From a bacterium (GTDB lineage: Bacteria > Latescibacterota > UBA2968 > GCA-2709665): DNA of 9,175 nucleotides. A program made the translations under genes and the position numbers. Location: assembly GCA_027619145.1 (NCBI GenBank), contig JAQCGA010000120.1, positions 1-9,175 on the forward strand, read 5' to 3'. The notes below the pieces were generated by a model. It did not search any database and was not told where the DNA came from. It worked only from the letters and a program-made list of their open reading frames with translations. This document shows positions 7,218 to 9,175 of the stretch, piece after piece. How positions within the stretch are numbered: the stretch's first letter is position 1; every line of letters begins with the position of its first letter.

Positions 7218-7239
7218 GGACAGCCACGGGGGGCTGCCC
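7218..7239. repeat. REP-like hairpin variant (CAGCC/GGCTG)
   Basis: GGaCAGCC (7218-7225) pairs with GGCTGCCC (7232-7239), with one A-C mismatch and a 6-nt loop. The architecture (8-bp stem, 5- to 6-nt loop, trailing C-run) matches the nearby GGGCGAAC element at 7283, but the arm sequence differs. A GCCCTACA match to the family's terminal sequence lies just upstream at 7203-7210. Confidence 0.5.
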
Positions 7240-7250
7240 CATCAATAAAT

Positions 7251-7292
7251 CGGGTGAACGATAAAATCGGGCGAACGATAAACCGGGCGAAC
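7251..7292. repeat. Short tandem repeat of the CGGGCGAAC arm
   Basis: Three consecutive units begin CGGGtGAACGATAAA (7251), CGGGCGAACGATAAA (7268) and CGGGCGAAC (7284), with periods of 17 and 16 bp. The third unit is the left arm of the palindromic repeat at 7283-7310, so this looks like tandem duplication of one arm plus adjacent A-rich sequence. Confidence 0.7.
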
Positions 7293-7310
7293 ACAAGGTT
7301 CGCCCCTACA
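7283..7310. repeat. 28-nt palindromic repeat, copy A
   Basis: The 28 bases are identical to those at 8525-8552. The core is an 8-bp perfect hairpin, GGGCGAAC (7285-7292) and GTTCGCCC (7298-7305), with a 5-nt loop (acaag), ending in CCTACA. It is a REP- or MITE-like intergenic element; no transposase is present in the window. It is not followed by a T-tract, so terminator function is unlikely. Confidence 0.8.
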
Positions 7311-7388
7311 CAAGGTCTGCCTCTGCGCATACCCCGACGAACAACAAATCCACCCTACCGTCTTTCTCTTCACTCGCACTTGCATTCC

Positions 7389-7413
7389 CTTTGCGTCTTT
7401 GCGCCTTTGCGTG
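7389..7413. repeat. CTTTGCG-type short tandem repeat
   Basis: Three near-identical units, CTTTGCGT, CTTTGCGC and CTTTGCGTG, lie side by side, ending 11 bp beyond the stop of the second oxidoreductase. In my recollection this motif (minus strand reading ACGCAAAGGCGCAAAG) is widely dispersed in genomes of many environmental bacteria and gives spurious 'HAKAQRRKG' peptides, which is what the minus-strand frame here encodes. Confidence 0.7.
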
Positions 7414-7424
7414 ATAACCTGCCT

Positions 7425-8501
7425 TTAATCCACCTTCGGCAACGTCCGCCCGTTCCGGCCGCCGCCTTCTCCGCAGTACGGCCGCCCGGGATCCCAATCT
7501 ACCGTTCCTGGGACAACAAATTCTGCAAGCGGCAACGTAACCCGACACCCATGCCGGGCAGACAAGTAGGCCGCCTCGCACAACTCCAGCGCTGCCAGTG
7601 AAGATTTAGCAATCGAATAATCCGCAACCCTCTCATCCATCTGATCCGCTAACTTGAGCAGGTGAAGCCCGTGCGATGCCGCCCCTTCGGCATCCACTTC
7701 AACCATCTTCCCTTCCGGGAACTCTGCATTCAACACCCGGTAACGGGGCTCCCATCCGTAAAACTCAACGGTACCCTCCGTTCCCACCAACCGGAATAGT
7801 ACCCCTTTTTTCTCCTCATGCGAAGACCGCACATAATCCCCCGTATGCATCACCGCACGCACGCCGCTCTCCGTCTGCACATACGTCACTGCCTCTGTCT
7901 CCACCTGCATCCCATCCCGAAACGTATGCGTCTCCGCATCACACATCGCCATCACAGACACTACCGGCTCGTTCTTCGTCAGAGCCACAAAAAAATTCAG
8001 CCAGTGAATGCCCGCATTGATGATATCCCACCCCGAACACTCAATAGAAACCAGCTTCAGATCCCCAATTCCACCCCCGTGTACCAGATCCAGAATCGCT
8101 CGCGAATGCGGCAGCACCAACAACCCATGCGGCACCGCTACTGGCAATCGCTTCTCCCGGATCAGATCCAGGATCTTCTGTCCATCGACGTGCACATCCC
8201 CAAGTGGTTTCTCTACAAGAATTCCTTTCAGCGGCAACGCCAGCGCATCCTGCGTCACCTCCAGGTGCGTGGGCGGCCACGTGGACACGCACACCACATC
8301 CGTGGGACACGCCTCGAACATCTCCCTGTGCGTTGCAAACGTCCGCACACCCGGGTACATCGCCTCAATCTCCTTGCGCGCTGTCTCACTCCAATCTGCC
8401 ACGGCTTTCAACTCAAACCGTCCGGAATTCACGAGCCCCTTCATGCTTCCCCGGCCTCCCATTCCTGCGCCCACAACAGATGCGGTATACGACCTCGCCA
8501 T
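7425..8501 (-). CDS. Gfo/Idh/MocA-family oxidoreductase (second copy)
   Basis: The 358-residue product is a probable cytoplasmic NAD(P)-dependent dehydrogenase for a sugar or cyclitol. The Rossmann glycine loop is GAGMGGRG (11-18) after strand TASVV. A canonical EKP (97-99, in ILVEKPLG) supplies the family's catalytic lysine. The C-terminal domain has GIHWLNF (164-170), with H166 matching the conserved active-site histidine region. The tail ends YCGEGGGRNGRTLP, a glycine/arginine pattern I associate with this subgroup. The frame is open upstream to 8570, but those 23 residues are encoded by the palindromic repeat and read like repeat-derived peptide (RGEPCVRP). The ATG at 8501 precedes MARSYTASVVGAG directly and has AGGGGG 8 nt upstream, so it is chosen. 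Sequence identity to the first copy looks low; the two are more likely different enzymes than a recent duplication. Substrate unknown. Confidence 0.88.
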   Translation of the reverse strand: MARSYTASVVGAGMGGRGSMKGLVNSGRFELKAVADWSETARKEIEAMYPGVRTFATHREMFEACPTDVVCVSTWPPTHLEVTQDALALPLKGILVEKPLGDVHVDGQKILDLIREKRLPVAVPHGLLVLPHSRAILDLVHGGGIGDLKLVSIECSGWDIINAGIHWLNFFVALTKNEPVVSVMAMCDAETHTFRDGMQVETEAVTYVQTESGVRAVMHTGDYVRSSHEEKKGVLFRLVGTEGTVEFYGWEPRYRVLNAEFPEGKMVEVDAEGAASHGLHLLKLADQMDERVADYSIAKSSLAALELCEAAYLSARHGCRVTLPLAEFVVPGTVDWDPGRPYCGEGGGRNGRTLPKVD

Positions 8502-8509
8502 AATATGTA

Positions 8510-8515
8510 CCCCCT
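8510..8515 (-). promoter_or_regulatory. Shine-Dalgarno deciding the start at 8501
   Basis: AGGGGG on the minus strand lies 8 nt upstream of the ATG at 8501. It supports this start over the upstream in-frame ATG at 8570, whose extension runs through a palindromic repeat. Confidence 0.6.
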
Positions 8516-8524
8516 GAGAAAAGG

Positions 8525-8552
8525 CCGGGCGAACACAAGGTTCGCCCCTACA
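8525..8552. repeat. 28-nt palindromic repeat, copy B
   Basis: It is identical over 28 nt to copy A at 7283-7310, in the same orientation, with the hairpin GGGCGAAC (8527-8534) and GTTCGCCC (8540-8547). It sits 23 bp upstream of the second oxidoreductase start and inside the false N-terminal extension of that frame. Confidence 0.8.
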
Positions 8553-8570
8553 AAAATCATGAAAAATCAC

Positions 8571-8590
8571 CTGTACCTGGAACGGTACAG
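8571..8590 (-). terminator. Probable intrinsic terminator of the RnfD-like gene
   Basis: A perfect 7-bp stem, CTGTACC/GGTACAG, closes a 6-nt loop starting 11 bp past the stop of the minus-strand membrane-protein gene. On that strand it is followed by gtgatttttc, a short U-tract. The stem is only moderately GC-rich, so it may be leaky. If active, it separates this gene from the downstream oxidoreductase, which then needs its own promoter; I see no clear one in 8502-8570. Confidence 0.5.
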
Positions 8591-8601
8591 ACCATTATTT
8601 T

Positions 8602-9175
8602 TTATCGTGCGCGTTTCCAAATTTCCACGACAAGCGCAATGGGCCCCACAAGAAACAACGCGTAGAACGGCGCATAAATTACCTCATTCAACCGCAGAGC
8701 CGCTTCCACCATCGCCACCAGAAACGCCACGGTACACCTTCCCCGCACAGACCCCACTGTCGTCTTCGGGTCTGTAATCATAAACAACACAAACAACTGG
8801 TACATCGGACCGGTCACAGGTGCAATGGCCGCCAGGTACGGCTGCCCCACCCACACGCTCCGCACAAATCCAAAAACCAGAAACGATGCCACATAAGTTA
8901 CACAAACGTGCAACCGCCGAAGCCGCCACACCGTCACCAACCCAAATGCCCAGATGCCCAACATTACCCAGATCGAATTTCCCCACTGCACACTCAGACC
9001 AGCCACAGCACTCGGCACCAGAAAAAGCATCACGCTCACACCCAGGTTCGACGGATTCCACAGATGTCGTCCACGCCAGCGGAATACATACTTCGAAGCA
9101 ATCGAAAGCCCACTGCAAAACACATACGGCCACACCAGAGGAGACCGGATCAAAATCCCCACACTGATCCCCGTA
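8602..9175 (-). CDS. RnfD/UnbU-like integral membrane protein, partial (C-terminal part)
   Basis: The frame is open through the right edge (codons before the internal GTG at 9162 are also coding, reading TGIS), so the N-terminus is missing and about 191 residues are visible. Six or seven hydrophobic segments are present. The motif HLWNPSNLGVS after the first visible helix and MITDPKTT..S.RGR further on match what I know of the RnfD/NqrB-like family, especially the UnbU-type proteins first named in enediyne clusters. RnfD proteins are membrane subunits of a flavin-containing electron-transfer complex. The flavin-attachment motif SGAT of true RnfD is not visible in this part, so redox function is uncertain. 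No other rnf or nqr gene lies in the window. Its transcript probably ends at the hairpin at 8571-8590. A full family member is roughly 250-350 residues, so a substantial part lies outside. Confidence 0.7.
   Translation of the reverse strand, partial: TGISVGILIRSPLVWPYVFCSGLSIASKYVFRWRGRHLWNPSNLGVSVMLFLVPSAVAGLSVQWGNSIWVMLGIWAFGLVTVWRLRRLHVCVTYVASFLVFGFVRSVWVGQPYLAAIAPVTGPMYQLFVLFMITDPKTTVGSVRGRCTVAFLVAMVEAALRLNEVIYAPFYALFLVGPIALVVEIWKRAR

Noticed and set aside
7218..7310. CRISPR-like array in the repeat-rich spacer
   Set aside because: Units are 16-17 bp apart with no unique spacers of 25-40 bp and no cas genes, so these are hairpin repeats and arm duplications.
7306..7581. Minus-strand frame of 91 codons covering the CTTTGCG repeat
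   Set aside because: Its HAKAQRRKG segment is a repeat-derived peptide, and the rest overlaps the oxidoreductase out of frame.
8502..8570. 23-residue N-terminal extension of the second oxidoreductase
   Set aside because: It is encoded by the palindromic repeat and has the RGEPCVRP pattern typical of such repeats; the Rossmann domain begins right after the ATG at 8501, which has a good RBS.

Overview
The window holds seven protein genes: two cut by the window edges, five complete. They lie on both strands with intergenic gaps rich in short palindromic repeats. The gene mix is an Fe(II)/2-oxoglutarate dioxygenase of the PhyH type, an exported heparinase II/III-like polysaccharide lyase, a carbohydrate-esterase-like alpha/beta hydrolase, and two Gfo/Idh/MocA dehydrogenases. 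Together with dispersed hairpins ending in GTAGGG and a CTTTGCG tandem repeat, this resembles uncultured marine or sponge-associated polysaccharide degraders such as Candidatus Poribacteria or similar lineages. That placement is an inference from gene content and repeat style; no rRNA or other phylogenetic marker is present.

Layout. 1-426 (-): start of a PhyH-family dioxygenase, running off the left edge. 427-623: divergent spacer with two overlapping promoter-like signals. 624-1493 (+): ten-helix EamA/DMT transporter. 1494-1582: convergent spacer with a hairpin terminator. 1583-4498 (-): 971-residue exported heparinase II/III-like protein. 4499-4861: divergent spacer with two hairpins, one a perfect 28-bp palindrome, and a candidate promoter. 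4862-6046 (+): alpha/beta hydrolase. 6078-7145 (-): first Gfo/Idh/MocA oxidoreductase. 7146-7424: repeat-dense spacer. 7425-8501 (-): second Gfo/Idh/MocA oxidoreductase. 8502-8601: spacer with a second copy of the 28-nt repeat and a terminator-like hairpin. 8602 to the right edge (-): C-terminal part of an RnfD/UnbU-like membrane protein.

How the genes could work together (inference). The lyase would cut an acidic or sulfated polysaccharide outside the cytoplasm. The alpha/beta hydrolase could remove ester groups. The two dehydrogenases could oxidise or epimerise the released sugars or inositols, and the DMT carrier could move a small metabolite. The genes do not form one operon: orientation alternates, and most have their own spacer. 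They are better read as a loose catabolic neighbourhood than as a single transcription unit. The RnfD-like gene appears unrelated to this theme. I found no CRISPR array, tRNA, rRNA, transposase, phage gene or clear defence system.
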